NCBI GenBank assembly: GCA_965249955.1 | Contig: OZ252261.1 | Location: forward strand, 1,798,001 to 1,862,000 | Length of the DNA: 64,000 bases | DNA from: SB11 sp965249955 | GTDB lineage: Bacteria; Bacteroidota; Bacteroidia; UBA8524 | Direction: 5' to 3' | Shown: positions 9,163-17,902 of the stretch, in pieces | How the letters are laid out: every line of letters begins with the position of its first letter | How positions within the stretch are numbered: position 1 is the first letter of the stretch | The notes under the pieces: model-generated | Told to the model about the DNA's origin: nothing | Database searches by the model: none | Seen by the model: the letters and a program-made list of their open reading frames with translations, nothing else | Position numbers and translations under genes: made by a program

Positions 9163-10126
9163 TCTTCAAACCATCGGCTCCTTTTATGGTATTGGTGGAA
9201 AGAAACTACAAAGATACTATCGTGATAAGCTTAGTGATTTTGAACAGTGGGAACATCGATATACGGCTTCGAAGGGACTGGTGTTTGAACAAAATCTTGG
9301 CCTCCGTCTATCAATAGATGAAACATCCTTATCACATGGAGAGCTTTACACAGTGGTTACAAATAAAGAAGCCAAAGGAAAGAAAGGTACACTGGTAGCT
9401 ATTATAGAGGGAACAAAGTCTGAGAACATTATCCCCTTCCTTCAAAAACTATCTTTACGAAAAAGAAATAAGGTGGAAGAGATAACGCTGGATCTGGCAG
9501 GTAATATGGGGTTGATAGCAAAAAAATGTTTTCCCAATGCCGTTCAGGTTATCGATCGCTTTCATGTACAACAACTGGCCACAGAAGCATTGCAGGAAAT
9601 AAGAATTAAGCATCGGTGGGATGCAATAGAGGCGGAAAACCAAGCCATAGAAAACGCAAGGAAAGAAAGCAATACATATACACCACAAATCCTTGAAAAC
9701 GGAGATACACTTAAACAACTACTTGCCCGAAGCAGGTATTTACTCTACAAAAACAAGCAAAACTGGACTGCTGAGCAGCAACAGCGTGGAGCAATACTGT
9801 TTAATCGCTACCCTAACATACAAAAGGCATATGAAATGGCTCAGGAATTATCATGGATATTTTATAACACAAGAGAGAAGATATACGGCCTAACAAGATT
9901 AGCAAAATGGTGCGAAAGGGTAGAACAGTCAGGCTTCAAGTCATTTAACACAATATCCAGAACAATTAATAACCACTATAAAAATATCATAAACTACTTT
10001 GACAACAGAAGCACCAATGCATCTGCTGAGTCTTTTAACGCCAAAATAAAAGCTTTCAGAGCACAGTTTAGAGGCGTTCGAAATGTTAACTTTTTCCTTT
10101 TTAGAATCACCAAATTATACGCCTAA
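9134..10126 (+). CDS. IS transposase catalytic part (DDE, ISL3 family)
   Basis: Second reading frame of the element, shifted +1 from the first and overlapping it by about 29 bp. It has no ATG before the catalytic core; the first usable start is GTG 9281, only 12 codons before the first catalytic Asp, so it is probably made by frameshifting from the upstream frame. The coordinates given are the open frame from 9134. Between them comes a helical segment (KKLQRYYRDKL). DDE motifs seen are Asp in LSIDETSLS, Asp in VIDRFHVQQL (the ISL3 D-x-FH pattern) and Glu in SAESFNAKIKAFRAQFRG. It ends 1 bp before the right inverted repeat. Confidence 0.8.
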   Translation, partial: KRSADTQAHSLQTIGSFYGIGGKKLQRYYRDKLSDFEQWEHRYTASKGLVFEQNLGLRLSIDETSLSHGELYTVVTNKEAKGKKGTLVAIIEGTKSENIIPFLQKLSLRKRNKVEEITLDLAGNMGLIAKKCFPNAVQVIDRFHVQQLATEALQEIRIKHRWDAIEAENQAIENARKESNTYTPQILENGDTLKQLLARSRYLLYKNKQNWTAEQQQRGAILFNRYPNIQKAYEMAQELSWIFYNTREKIYGLTRLAKWCERVEQSGFKSFNTISRTINNHYKNIINYFDNRSTNASAESFNAKIKAFRAQFRGVRNVNFFLFRITKLYA

Positions 10127-10149
10127 CCCACAACTTTTGAACTTGATCC

Positions 10150-10157
10150 TTTTTAGA
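10150..10157 (+). repeat. Right target-site duplication of the IS
   Basis: TTTTTAGA immediately after the right inverted repeat, identical to 8723-8730. Confidence 0.9.
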
Positions 10158-10990
10158 ACTATCGATATTGCTGATTTATATCGACTTTTTATGTTCGATT
10201 CTTGTTCGGGCATATAAGTTTTGATACAGAAACCAACAATTAAACTATCTCAATTTTCTCCTAACTTTTGGTAACCATCACCTAAATATTATATGTTCTA
10301 CGTTCTTCTTCTGGTATTCTTATTCGGTAAAACATGAAAAGGCACTAAAGAACAGGTCGTAATATCCAATTATCCGAAATAAGAAAATAGCCCAGAAGTA
10401 TTATGATAAATTGAAGTGTATACTGAATGACGTTTGTAGCCATATATGGTATCATTAAGACTTTGTAAATTGGGGTTGTGTGTTCGTATGAATGAACGAA
10501 TGAATCAAGCCCGTTGTGGCTTATCAGAAAAAGAATAATCCCGATTTGATATTGGCAGAATCCCAAAAACCTGTAACAATTAGGCAAAGTGTGGACTTCT
10601 CTTTAGTGAAGAACATTAAATGCAGCAGACAAAACACTTCAATTGAGAGAATTAAAAAGCGATGCTCCTTCTACCCTACCTACAGCCAAGCAATAAGTTT
10701 TGTTTTTATGTAATTTATACTGAATAGGGGAATATGCTCAGGAGGTTTAATCTAAAAAACTAACAATCTTGGGTCAAACACTTAGTGTAGAAAATTAATA
10801 GCATTTAAAAAACGACATTCAGTTTTTAGAATATGGGGCAAATTATCACATTACTAGCGTTAGGAAGTAAGGCAAGGTCTTATTTGATATACAATCTGTA
10901 GGCTAAGTTAATCAGCTTATTTTCTATTTTTTACAAGGTTGTCTTTTAAATTGAATTATACAGTTGAGGACTCACGTTATAAAAATTTAA
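10158..10990. other. AT-rich gene-poor stretch between IS and iron operon
   Basis: About 830 bp without a gene I can support. The minus-strand frame at 10345-10587 encodes a hydrophobic 80-aa peptide with no recognisable family, lipobox or promoter, and the plus-strand frame at 10516-10713 looks random. Short tandem-like ATGAATGAACGAATGAATC occurs near 10490. It may be eroded DNA at the edge of an acquired segment. Confidence 0.4.
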
Positions 10991-11021
10991 TTTGTAATTA
11001 ATCTAAATAAAAATAAGTTTG
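10991..11021 (+). promoter_or_regulatory. Consensus promoter of the iron-uptake operon
   Basis: TTTG at 10991-10994, a 19-nt spacer and TAAGTTTG at 11014-11021 are an exact match to the Bacteroidota TTTG-N19-TAnnTTTG promoter. Transcription would begin near 11028, leaving a leader of about 44 nt before the DUF4856 gene. Confidence 0.75.
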
Positions 11022-11071
11022 CACAACCAAAAAACATCGTTTTTTAACTTAACTTATTTAAAAACAGAACA

Positions 11072-12214
11072 ATGAACATTAGAGTGAGCCTGCTGCTTGT
11101 AGCTGCTGTTAGTATTTTTGCCACGTCGTGCAAAAAAGAAGAGGACAAAAATTCGCCGTCAAAACCTGAACTGAATATCCCTGCTGAATACATTTCGGTA
11201 GATTATACTGCCAATACAATTGCCGAAACAGACCTGAAAAGCCAACTTAGCGGACTTAGCTCTTATATGAAAACGGCAGAAAACGGCACAACAAAGTTGG
11301 ACATTACCACACTGAAAGACAAATTTGCAAACAGCGGTAATCCGAGTTTGAAAAGTATCACAGGCACAGACTATGCTTCACGTGTTGAAAACGACTGGTT
11401 TCCTGTGCTGGTAGATGCCAGCGGAAATGCTTACGACCCTGCAAACGGAGCCACTGCACAAAACGGGGGGGTATATAGCGGACGACTGCTTGACAAAGGA
11501 GGAAAAGAAAACTTGCAGGAAATTGAAAAAGGCCTTTATGGGGCTGCCCTATTTAACCGTTTGGTTACCCTTAGCGAAGGCATCATTAACCAGGCCACCA
11601 TTGATCAAATGATTAGCATTATTGGTGCAAGCCCGGCATTTCCAAATACCAATACAGCGGCAAACACAAGCAGCCCTGACACTTATGTGGCACTATACAT
11701 GGCACGCAGGGATAAAAACGATGGAAATGGTTTTTACGGACTAATGAAGAAAAACTTTATCAAGCTACAGTCAGCCGTTAAAGCGGGAGCTGATTATACT
11801 GCCGAAAAAGAAGCAGCGTTGGCTGCCATTAAAGAAAACATTGAAAAAGGTATTGTAGCAACAGCTATTAACTACGGATATGCCTGTATAACCAAACTAT
11901 CTTCAACCAACCCTCCCGCATTAACCATTGCAGGCGGATTACATGATATTAGCGAAGGTATTGGTTTCATTCACGGCCTGAAGGCAATTCCTCAAAAGCA
12001 CCGTAAAATTACCGACATTCAGATTGAAGAAATATTAACCTTACTTAATGCCCCTGTACAAGGCAACTCAGCGGTATATAAATTTGTTACAGATGGAGCT
12101 ACAGAACTGCAAAAAATTACACAGGTACAACAAAAGCTAAAGGTTATATATGGCTTTACCGATGCGCAGATGGAAGATTTTAAACAAAACTGGATTTCTG
12201 CACAGGGCAGGTAA
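11072..12214 (+). CDS. DUF4856-family lipoprotein of iron-uptake operon
   Basis: Lipoprotein of 380 aa with signal MNIRVSLLLVAAVSIFATSC-KK. The mature sequence fits the DUF4856 family found beside imelysin genes in Bacteroidota: helical throughout, with IPAEYISVDY near the start, RVENDWFPVLVD, LYGAALFNRLV, and a GGLHDISEGIGFIHGLK segment near residue 300. The His and Glu in that segment could be metal ligands by analogy with imelysins, but this is inference. It is the first gene of the operon, with a consensus promoter upstream; the imelysin gene follows. It probably acts at the outer membrane in iron handling. Confidence 0.85.
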   Translation: MNIRVSLLLVAAVSIFATSCKKEEDKNSPSKPELNIPAEYISVDYTANTIAETDLKSQLSGLSSYMKTAENGTTKLDITTLKDKFANSGNPSLKSITGTDYASRVENDWFPVLVDASGNAYDPANGATAQNGGVYSGRLLDKGGKENLQEIEKGLYGAALFNRLVTLSEGIINQATIDQMISIIGASPAFPNTNTAANTSSPDTYVALYMARRDKNDGNGFYGLMKKNFIKLQSAVKAGADYTAEKEAALAAIKENIEKGIVATAINYGYACITKLSSTNPPALTIAGGLHDISEGIGFIHGLKAIPQKHRKITDIQIEEILTLLNAPVQGNSAVYKFVTDGATELQKITQVQQKLKVIYGFTDAQMEDFKQNWISAQGR

Positions 12215-12280
12215 TTTTTGTACGTTTTTATAGTGTTTTCCAGACAAATGCAAGAGTACGGAAAAATTTTGTATACAGAA

Positions 12281-13381
12281 ATGCGGGTAAGAAGAATATT
12301 ATTGCCTGTTGTAGTTATATTTTGTCTTTTTTTGGCAGGATGTAAAAAAGACAACCAGAACGACAGCTCAGGAGCTTTCGACAGAAAGCTTTTATTGGAA
12401 AACATGGCCGATAATATTATTATCCCACATTGGGAGGTTATGCAGACAAAAACTGACTTAATGGTTACTACTTTGTTTGATTTAACCTCCAATCCTTCTC
12501 AGGCATCACTTTCAGCGGCGCAAAATAGTTGGGTGGCCGCCTACCTGCAATGGCAGCATTGTAACGCTTTTAACTACGGCCCGGCTGAGAAATCCATATT
12601 AGGAATGGTGAACGAAAACTTGGGTACATGGCCGGTAAACACAGCCGTTGTAGAAAGCCGTATACAAGCGGGGGATTATAAGTTTAATGATTTCAGGCGC
12701 GACAGCAGGGGGTTTCTTACCCTTGAATACTTGTTGTATGCTGATGGTGCATTAGATTCTTTAACATCATCGATAAATACCTCTAACCGAAAGGAGTACC
12801 TTACACGGGTGGCTGGAGATATTAAAAGTTGGATTGACGATATAAATACAGGCTGGAAAGACTACCGCGATGCGTTTGTGAATAATACCGACAAATCGGC
12901 GGGCAGCCCCACATCTAACCTTTACAACGAGTTTGTAAAAAGCTTTGAGTCGGTTAAAAACTTTAAAGTAGGATTACCCGCAGGTAAACGTGCCGGACAG
13001 GTGCAGACTGAGCCACAATTGGCAGAAGCGTATTACAGCGGCTTATCCGTTCTTTTTATGAAAGAGAATTTTAAAGCAGCTGAAAATATATGGCGCGGTG
13101 TGGGCACCGATGGCACTAACCGTACAGGGTTTGACGACTATTTAGACAAAGTAACAGGTGGTATAGAGTTGAAAAACGCTACAGAGCAGCAGCTTACCGC
13201 CGTAAATATGCAGTTTCAGTCGTTTAATAATACCGAAAAGTTTTCTGAACTGGTTAAAAACGATCTGACCAAGGTTAACCTCCTTCACACGGAACTTCAG
13301 AAGATGACCCGCTATTTTAAAAGCGACCTGTCATCCTTACTGGGTATAGCCATAACTTTCAGTAGCAGTGATGGCGACTAA
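12281..13381 (+). CDS. Imelysin-family (peptidase M75-like) lipoprotein
   Basis: Lipoprotein of 366 aa related to imelysin, IrpA and EfeO, an all-helical family linked to iron uptake rather than proven proteolysis. I chose ATG 12281 because it gives the lipoprotein signal MRVRRILLPVVVIFCLFLAGC-KK; the frame is open further upstream but adds non-signal residues. Family features seen are VAAYLQWQHCNAFNYGPAEKS, the RGFLTLEYLLYADG core and a long helical C-terminus. The classic GxHxxE motif reads G144-F-L-T-L-E149: the Glu is kept and the His is replaced by Leu. It overlaps the next gene by 11 bp, so the operon is tightly coupled. Confidence 0.9.
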   Translation: MRVRRILLPVVVIFCLFLAGCKKDNQNDSSGAFDRKLLLENMADNIIIPHWEVMQTKTDLMVTTLFDLTSNPSQASLSAAQNSWVAAYLQWQHCNAFNYGPAEKSILGMVNENLGTWPVNTAVVESRIQAGDYKFNDFRRDSRGFLTLEYLLYADGALDSLTSSINTSNRKEYLTRVAGDIKSWIDDINTGWKDYRDAFVNNTDKSAGSPTSNLYNEFVKSFESVKNFKVGLPAGKRAGQVQTEPQLAEAYYSGLSVLFMKENFKAAENIWRGVGTDGTNRTGFDDYLDKVTGGIELKNATEQQLTAVNMQFQSFNNTEKFSELVKNDLTKVNLLHTELQKMTRYFKSDLSSLLGIAITFSSSDGD

Positions 13382-14762
13382 CACTGTCAATATACCCCAG
13401 TATATTTCCGGGTTCCTCACAAAGCCTCGGCATATAGCTCCGCTGGCGGCATTAAGGGTTATTTTTGGGTTGTGCATGGTATTTAGCACAGCCCGATTTA
13501 TGGCATTGGGCTGGGTTAACGAGCATTTCATTTCTACGCAATTTCATTTTAAGTATTTTGGGTTTGAGTGGGTACAGGCCGGCTCTGCCTGGTGGATGTA
13601 CACAGTGCATATACTGCTGCTGCTGTCTTCTTTTTGTGTAATGCTGGGGCTTTACTACCGCGTAGCGGCATGGCTACAGTTTTTTACCTTCACTTATACG
13701 GGGTTGATAGATGTAACCTATTACCTCAACCATTACTATTACATAAGCCTGGTGTGCCTGTTGCTTGCCCTGTTGCCCGCCCATCGGTTTTTTTCACTGG
13801 AAGTAGTACGAAAACCGGGGTTGAATGCCACCCACGTTCCGGCATGGTGCATTTATGTACTAATGCTACAAACAGGCATTGTATATACTTACGCCGGGTT
13901 GGCTAAAATAAATACCGATTGGCTGCTTAACGCCCTACCGCTTAAAATATGGCTTCCTGCATCAAATGATGTTCCCCTTTTGGGCCCTTTGTTTGCCTGG
14001 GAGTACGCCCCGTATTTGTTTAGCTGGATAGGTATGTTGTACGATTGCACCATTGTTTTATGGCTTTTGTTACCCCGTACAAGACCGTGGGCTTATATAA
14101 CCGTTGTAGTATTTCATGCTTTAACAGGTATTTTATTCCAAATAGGGGTTTTTCCATTAGTAATGATAGGGGCTGCGCTTATTTTTTTCAGTGCTGATTG
14201 GCATCTGCGCTGGATGGGAGTTATTACTCGTTTATTTGGTACCGTCAAAAACCACCGTATTAATAATTATAAAGAAAACACATATTTGCCGGGCGTTTTG
14301 ACCCGGAAAATGGGGTATTCTTTTCTAACCCTTTACTTCATGTTCCAATTAGTTTTTCCGTGGAGGTATTTGGCCTATCCCGGTAACATGTTTTGGACGG
14401 AAGAAGGGTACCGTTTCAGCTGGCGGGTGATGCTGATGGAGAAGGCAGGCACAGCGGCTTTTTTTGTGAAAGATACACGTACAGGTAGGGAAGGGGAGGT
14501 TTTTAATGATATGTTTTTAAATGCCCATCAGGAAAAACAAATGGCCATGCAGCCCGATATGATAGTGCAGTATGCCCACTTTTTGGCAGATTATTACCAA
14601 AAGCAGGGGGTTTACAAACCGCAGGTGAGGGCGGAGGTGTATGTTACACTTAATGGGCGTAAAAGCTGCTTATATATTGACCCTGAGGTAGATTTAAGCA
14701 AAATTGTCGATGGATGGAGCCACAAAAGTTGGATTTTGCCCGACAGGAATAATGAAAATTAA
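13371..14762 (+). CDS. HTTM-domain membrane protein (vitamin K-dependent carboxylase-like)
   Basis: Integral membrane protein of 463 aa with about eight hydrophobic segments. It belongs to the HTTM group related to vitamin K-dependent gamma-glutamyl carboxylase; the family core is visible as a first segment with APLAALRVIFGLCMVFSTAR, a TGLIDVTYYLNHYYYISLV segment and LQTGIVYTYAGLAKINTDWL. A soluble C-terminal part starts near residue 340. ATG 13371 overlaps the imelysin stop; GTG 13368 is the alternative. No bacterial reaction is established for this position, but HTTM genes recur next to imelysin and TonB receptors in Bacteroidota, so a role in modifying or assisting the iron system is inferred. 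Confidence 0.85.
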   Translation: MATNTVNIPQYISGFLTKPRHIAPLAALRVIFGLCMVFSTARFMALGWVNEHFISTQFHFKYFGFEWVQAGSAWWMYTVHILLLLSSFCVMLGLYYRVAAWLQFFTFTYTGLIDVTYYLNHYYYISLVCLLLALLPAHRFFSLEVVRKPGLNATHVPAWCIYVLMLQTGIVYTYAGLAKINTDWLLNALPLKIWLPASNDVPLLGPLFAWEYAPYLFSWIGMLYDCTIVLWLLLPRTRPWAYITVVVFHALTGILFQIGVFPLVMIGAALIFFSADWHLRWMGVITRLFGTVKNHRINNYKENTYLPGVLTRKMGYSFLTLYFMFQLVFPWRYLAYPGNMFWTEEGYRFSWRVMLMEKAGTAAFFVKDTRTGREGEVFNDMFLNAHQEKQMAMQPDMIVQYAHFLADYYQKQGVYKPQVRAEVYVTLNGRKSCLYIDPEVDLSKIVDGWSHKSWILPDRNNEN

Positions 14763-14784
14763 AATAACAATAGTGAGATTTGGG

Positions 14785-17214
14785 ATGAAAATAGTGCTGT
14801 TTGTTGGTCTTGCACTGGTAGGTGTTTCTCTTTCGGGGCAAACCGCCACACTTAACGTGCTGCTTTTGCAGGAAGACAGCAGTAGCGTTGACGGCGGAAT
14901 TGTGCTGCTGGAGGGGGAAGACAAGCTTGATGCGCAGCAACCGGACAATATATTTATGGCAAAAGGTATTCCCTATGGGGCATATTCGCTTATAGCATTT
15001 GCGTTTGGGAAAGAGCTGTACAAAACATCAATAGTCATTGATAAACCGGTAATAACATTAACGATTATATTAAATGAGATTTCATCTGAAGTAAATGCTG
15101 TGGAAGTACAATACGAACGCGAACGTACTTTTGGCATTATAAGGTTGAAAGGAGTGGAGGGGACGGCCATTTACGAAGCTAAAAAAACAGAAGTGGTAGT
15201 GCTGAAAGACCTTACCGCCAACCTCAGCACCAATAACCCTCGGCAGATATACAGTAAAGTTACCGGATTAAATATATGGGAAAGCGATATGGCGGGTCTG
15301 CAACTGGGTATAGGCGGTCGCGGGTTAAGCCCCAACCGTACCTCAAACTTTAATACCCGACAAAATGGGTATGATATAAGTGCAGATGCACTTGGGTACC
15401 CTGAAAGTTATTATACCCCACCTGCCGAAGCGTTAGAAAGGATAGAAGTGGTAAGGGGGGCGGCATCGCTGCAATACGGCACCCAGTTTGGAGGTATGCT
15501 CAATTTTGTAATGAAATCAGGCCCAGTAGATAAAAAACTGGAAGTAAGCACAAGGCAAACCTTTGGCAGTTATGGGTACTTCGGAAGTTATAACAGTGTG
15601 GGGGGAACGGTAGGCAAGGTGAGCTATTATGCCTTCTTTCAACATAAAAAAGCTGAAGGGTGGAGAGAAAACAGCGGATTTTATTCAAACACAGCGTATG
15701 CTAAAGTTGCCTGGCAACAAAACAGTAAAATTACCCACACATTTGAAGTTACCACGATGGGCTATTTGGCTCGCCAACCCGGAGGCCTTACTGATGCTAA
15801 CTTTGCTGAAAACCCCCGCGAGTCATTTCGGGAAAGGAACTGGTTTGCCATACGCTGGAATTTATTTGCCTGGCAGATGGATTACAAACTCTCAGAAAAT
15901 ACGACTTTCAACTGGCGCACTTTCGGCTTGCTTGCCGAGCGGAAATCGTTGGGGAATCTTGAACGGATAAATGTTGCTGATTTTGGTGAAAACCGTACCC
16001 TTATCGCTGGAAAATTTAATAACATAGGCCAGGAAGGACGTTTGCTGAAACATTATAAAACTGGGAAAAAGCAGCACACAGGGGTTTTTGGATACAGGGC
16101 GTACTACGGCCAAACCACCACTCAACAGGGAGAAGCCAGTAACGGGGTTGGGCCTGATTTTACATTTTTAAATCCTGGAAACCTTGAAAATAGCGATTAC
16201 ACCTTTCCTAATTTTAACGGAGCGGTTTTTATTGAAAATATTTTTAATCTTTCTGAAAAAACCAGTATTACACCTGGCATCCGCTTTGAATATATAAATA
16301 CAAAATCGGAAGGGTATTATAAGCAACGAGTATATGATGCGGCGGGTAATTTAATTGTTGACCGTAAGCTTCAAGATGTGCGCGGGCGTGTACGTAGCTT
16401 TTTTATTGGCGGGGTAGGAGTAAAACATAAACCTACAAAAAGAGTAGAACTGTACGCAAATTTTTCACAAAATTACCGAGCTATTAATTTTTCGGATTTA
16501 AGGGTAATAAACCCCAATTTTATTGTTGATACTGCAATACAGGATGAAAAAGGTTTTACTGCCGATTTGGGCATACGTGGTGGACGCACAGGGTGGTACA
16601 CGTATGAAATAACGGCCTTTTATATTTTATACCGCGGCAGGATTGGCCAGCTTTTGCGTGCTGACATACCGCCTTTGTATATTGACTATCGTTACCGTAC
16701 CAATGTGGCTGATGCACAGAATGTGGGGATAGAAATGATGTGCGAGGCTGATATATTGAAACTTTTTACATTGTCTGCACAAAGAAAAAACTCGCTAAAC
16801 TTGTTTACCAACCTTGCTTTTGTAGATGCCCGGTATATAAATACTGAAGACAATACAATAAAAGGCAACAGTGTGGAAATGGTACCCCAGGTTATGTTGC
16901 GCACAGGGATTAATTACAGGCGTGGGAAGAGGGTAAGTGTATCAGCACAGTACTCTTATACCGGTGAGCACTTTTCTGACGCTACCAATGCCACTCTTAC
17001 TTCTACTGCTGTTGAGGGGCTTATAAAAAGTTATAGCGTTGTAGATATATCCTGTTCAGTCTATTACAGGAAATACTCGCTCGATTTAAGTTGTAATAAT
17101 CTGTTTAACAGTTATTACTTTACCCGCCGAGCAGAGAGTTACCCAGGGCCTGGCATCATCCCCGCCGACGGCCGGACAATTTTTATCACTTTAGGGGCTG
17201 TTTTGGGCAAATAG
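14785..17214 (+). CDS. FecA-like TonB-dependent outer membrane receptor
   Basis: Outer-membrane TonB-dependent receptor, 809 aa, closest in pattern to ferric-citrate/FecA-type siderophore receptors. The start at ATG 14785 gives a signal peptide (MKIVLFVGLALVGVSLSGQ) and a short N-terminal carboxypeptidase-like sandwich; ATG 14752, overlapping the HTTM stop, is an alternative. The plug carries NLSTNNPRQIYSKVTGLNIW, GGRGLSPNR, the FecA-type DALGYPESYYTPPAEALERI run and VVRGAASLQYGTQFGG. The barrel contains LYANFSQNYRAINFSDLRV. It is the last gene of the operon. The cargo is probably a ferric chelate, from operon context and FecA-like plug; it is not proven. Confidence 0.93.
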   Translation: MKIVLFVGLALVGVSLSGQTATLNVLLLQEDSSSVDGGIVLLEGEDKLDAQQPDNIFMAKGIPYGAYSLIAFAFGKELYKTSIVIDKPVITLTIILNEISSEVNAVEVQYERERTFGIIRLKGVEGTAIYEAKKTEVVVLKDLTANLSTNNPRQIYSKVTGLNIWESDMAGLQLGIGGRGLSPNRTSNFNTRQNGYDISADALGYPESYYTPPAEALERIEVVRGAASLQYGTQFGGMLNFVMKSGPVDKKLEVSTRQTFGSYGYFGSYNSVGGTVGKVSYYAFFQHKKAEGWRENSGFYSNTAYAKVAWQQNSKITHTFEVTTMGYLARQPGGLTDANFAENPRESFRERNWFAIRWNLFAWQMDYKLSENTTFNWRTFGLLAERKSLGNLERINVADFGENRTLIAGKFNNIGQEGRLLKHYKTGKKQHTGVFGYRAYYGQTTTQQGEASNGVGPDFTFLNPGNLENSDYTFPNFNGAVFIENIFNLSEKTSITPGIRFEYINTKSEGYYKQRVYDAAGNLIVDRKLQDVRGRVRSFFIGGVGVKHKPTKRVELYANFSQNYRAINFSDLRVINPNFIVDTAIQDEKGFTADLGIRGGRTGWYTYEITAFYILYRGRIGQLLRADIPPLYIDYRYRTNVADAQNVGIEMMCEADILKLFTLSAQRKNSLNLFTNLAFVDARYINTEDNTIKGNSVEMVPQVMLRTGINYRRGKRVSVSAQYSYTGEHFSDATNATLTSTAVEGLIKSYSVVDISCSVYYRKYSLDLSCNNLFNSYYFTRRAESYPGPGIIPADGRTIFITLGAVLGK

Positions 17215-17218
17215 GTCA

Positions 17219-17465
17219 GGACAGTAGTTACTTTTCGCTTGCTGATTTCCTCTACGTTCATAATAGCGGTCAAAGCTAGTAGTACGCCTGTTTCTACTAG
17301 TTTATACGGGTGGCTTTCAAGAAAGGGTGTAGCATAAAAATATTAAAAATAAGGGGAACAACAACAGCAAACCCAATCATTCGTGTTGTAGGGAGTATGA
17401 GTGTGCCTACTATTTCAAATAATCCGAGTATTTTTGGAACCTGCTACAGCAAAATGCATCATAAC
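17219..17465 (-). pseudogene. Decayed DoxX-like membrane protein remnant
   Basis: The minus strand between the TonB receptor and the next kinase still translates as KILGLFEIVGTLIL, TTRMIGFAVVVPLIFNIFML and HPFL, then, after a one-base shift, VETGVLLALTAIM and EEISKRK. This is the pattern of a small DoxX-type membrane protein (FE-V-G, TR-IG, LNI, HPF). A stop and at least two frameshifts break it and no start is left. Assignment is by eye. Confidence 0.5.
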
Positions 17466-17682
17466 GATCCTGTAATCCTTCTGTAGCTGAGTTAGTGAAG
17501 GATAGTAGCGATAGGGCTATGTTCAATAAGAAAACAAGGCAAGCGATCTCCCTCATTCCAATATTTTTTTTTGGCGCAAAAGTCTTATAGTCTCTGTCTT
17601 GTAATTATTTAAGCTTTTATAAGTATCTAAGTATTATTAATTACTGAAAATGAGGTTATGTATTTCATAAACTGCTGCAATT

Positions 17683-17713
17683 GGTTCGATAATCTGCTTG
17701 TTCGGGCTACCAG
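17683..17713 (+). other. tRNA 3'-end remnant resembling tRNA-Glu tail
   Basis: GGTTCGAT, then 12 nt, then CGGGCTACCA look like the T-arm and acceptor end of a tRNA. The true tRNA-Glu at 8583 has GGTTCGAT and CGGGCTAC in the same order, and both are followed within 20 nt by a CAAAACCCT terminator stem. No 5' half of a tRNA lies upstream, so this is a remnant, not a gene. It could be the far end of an integration that used tRNA-Glu; see findings. Confidence 0.45.
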
Positions 17714-17720
17714 AAATGTC

Positions 17721-17756
17721 AAAACCCTGCTTAGTAATAAGCAGGGTTTTTTGTTT
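17721..17756 (+). terminator. Rho-independent terminator after tRNA-like remnant
   Basis: Perfect 12-bp stem AAAACCCTGCTT / AAGCAGGGTTTT with a 6-nt loop and a T-rich tail. Confidence 0.8.
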
Positions 17757-17902
17757 TAAGGCCACAGTACTTAAAGTTGTTTCCTTTATAAAAATATTCT
17801 TCAAAAGAAAACACTATCAAATCTTATTGCATCTAAATAAGAAATGTTTTTGTTGTTAAAAGCTAAAACATAGTATTGTGACTTATTAAAGGCACTATTA
17901 TT

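Larger units (their letters stand above)
8731..10149 (+). mobile_element. Complete ISL3-family insertion sequence (ISAon1-like)
   Basis: The element is 1419 bp long. Its 23-bp imperfect terminal inverted repeats share GGATCA and TCAAAAGTTGTGGG (8731-8753 and 10127-10149). It is flanked by a perfect 8-bp target duplication, TTTTTAGA, at 8723-8730 and 10150-10157; 8 bp is the ISL3-family length. It carries a two-part transposase with a full set of DDE motifs. Both ends and the duplication are intact, so the insertion looks recent. It landed 33 bp beyond the tRNA-Glu terminator stem and breaks no recognisable gene. Confidence 0.92.

Noticed and set aside
9039..9317. Third reading frame inside the insertion sequence
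   Set aside because: It carries no transposase motif and overlaps both real transposase frames; a -1 shift into it would not lead to the DDE core.
10345..10587. Minus-strand frame for an 80-aa hydrophobic peptide in the stretch after the IS
   Set aside because: No promoter, no family, no signal peptide, and the surrounding sequence looks eroded; kept as non-coding.
17638..17713. Complete tRNA gene ending at CGGGCTACCA
   Set aside because: No 5' acceptor strand complementary to TTCGGGC is present upstream and no cloverleaf folds by eye; only a 3' tail remnant is claimed.
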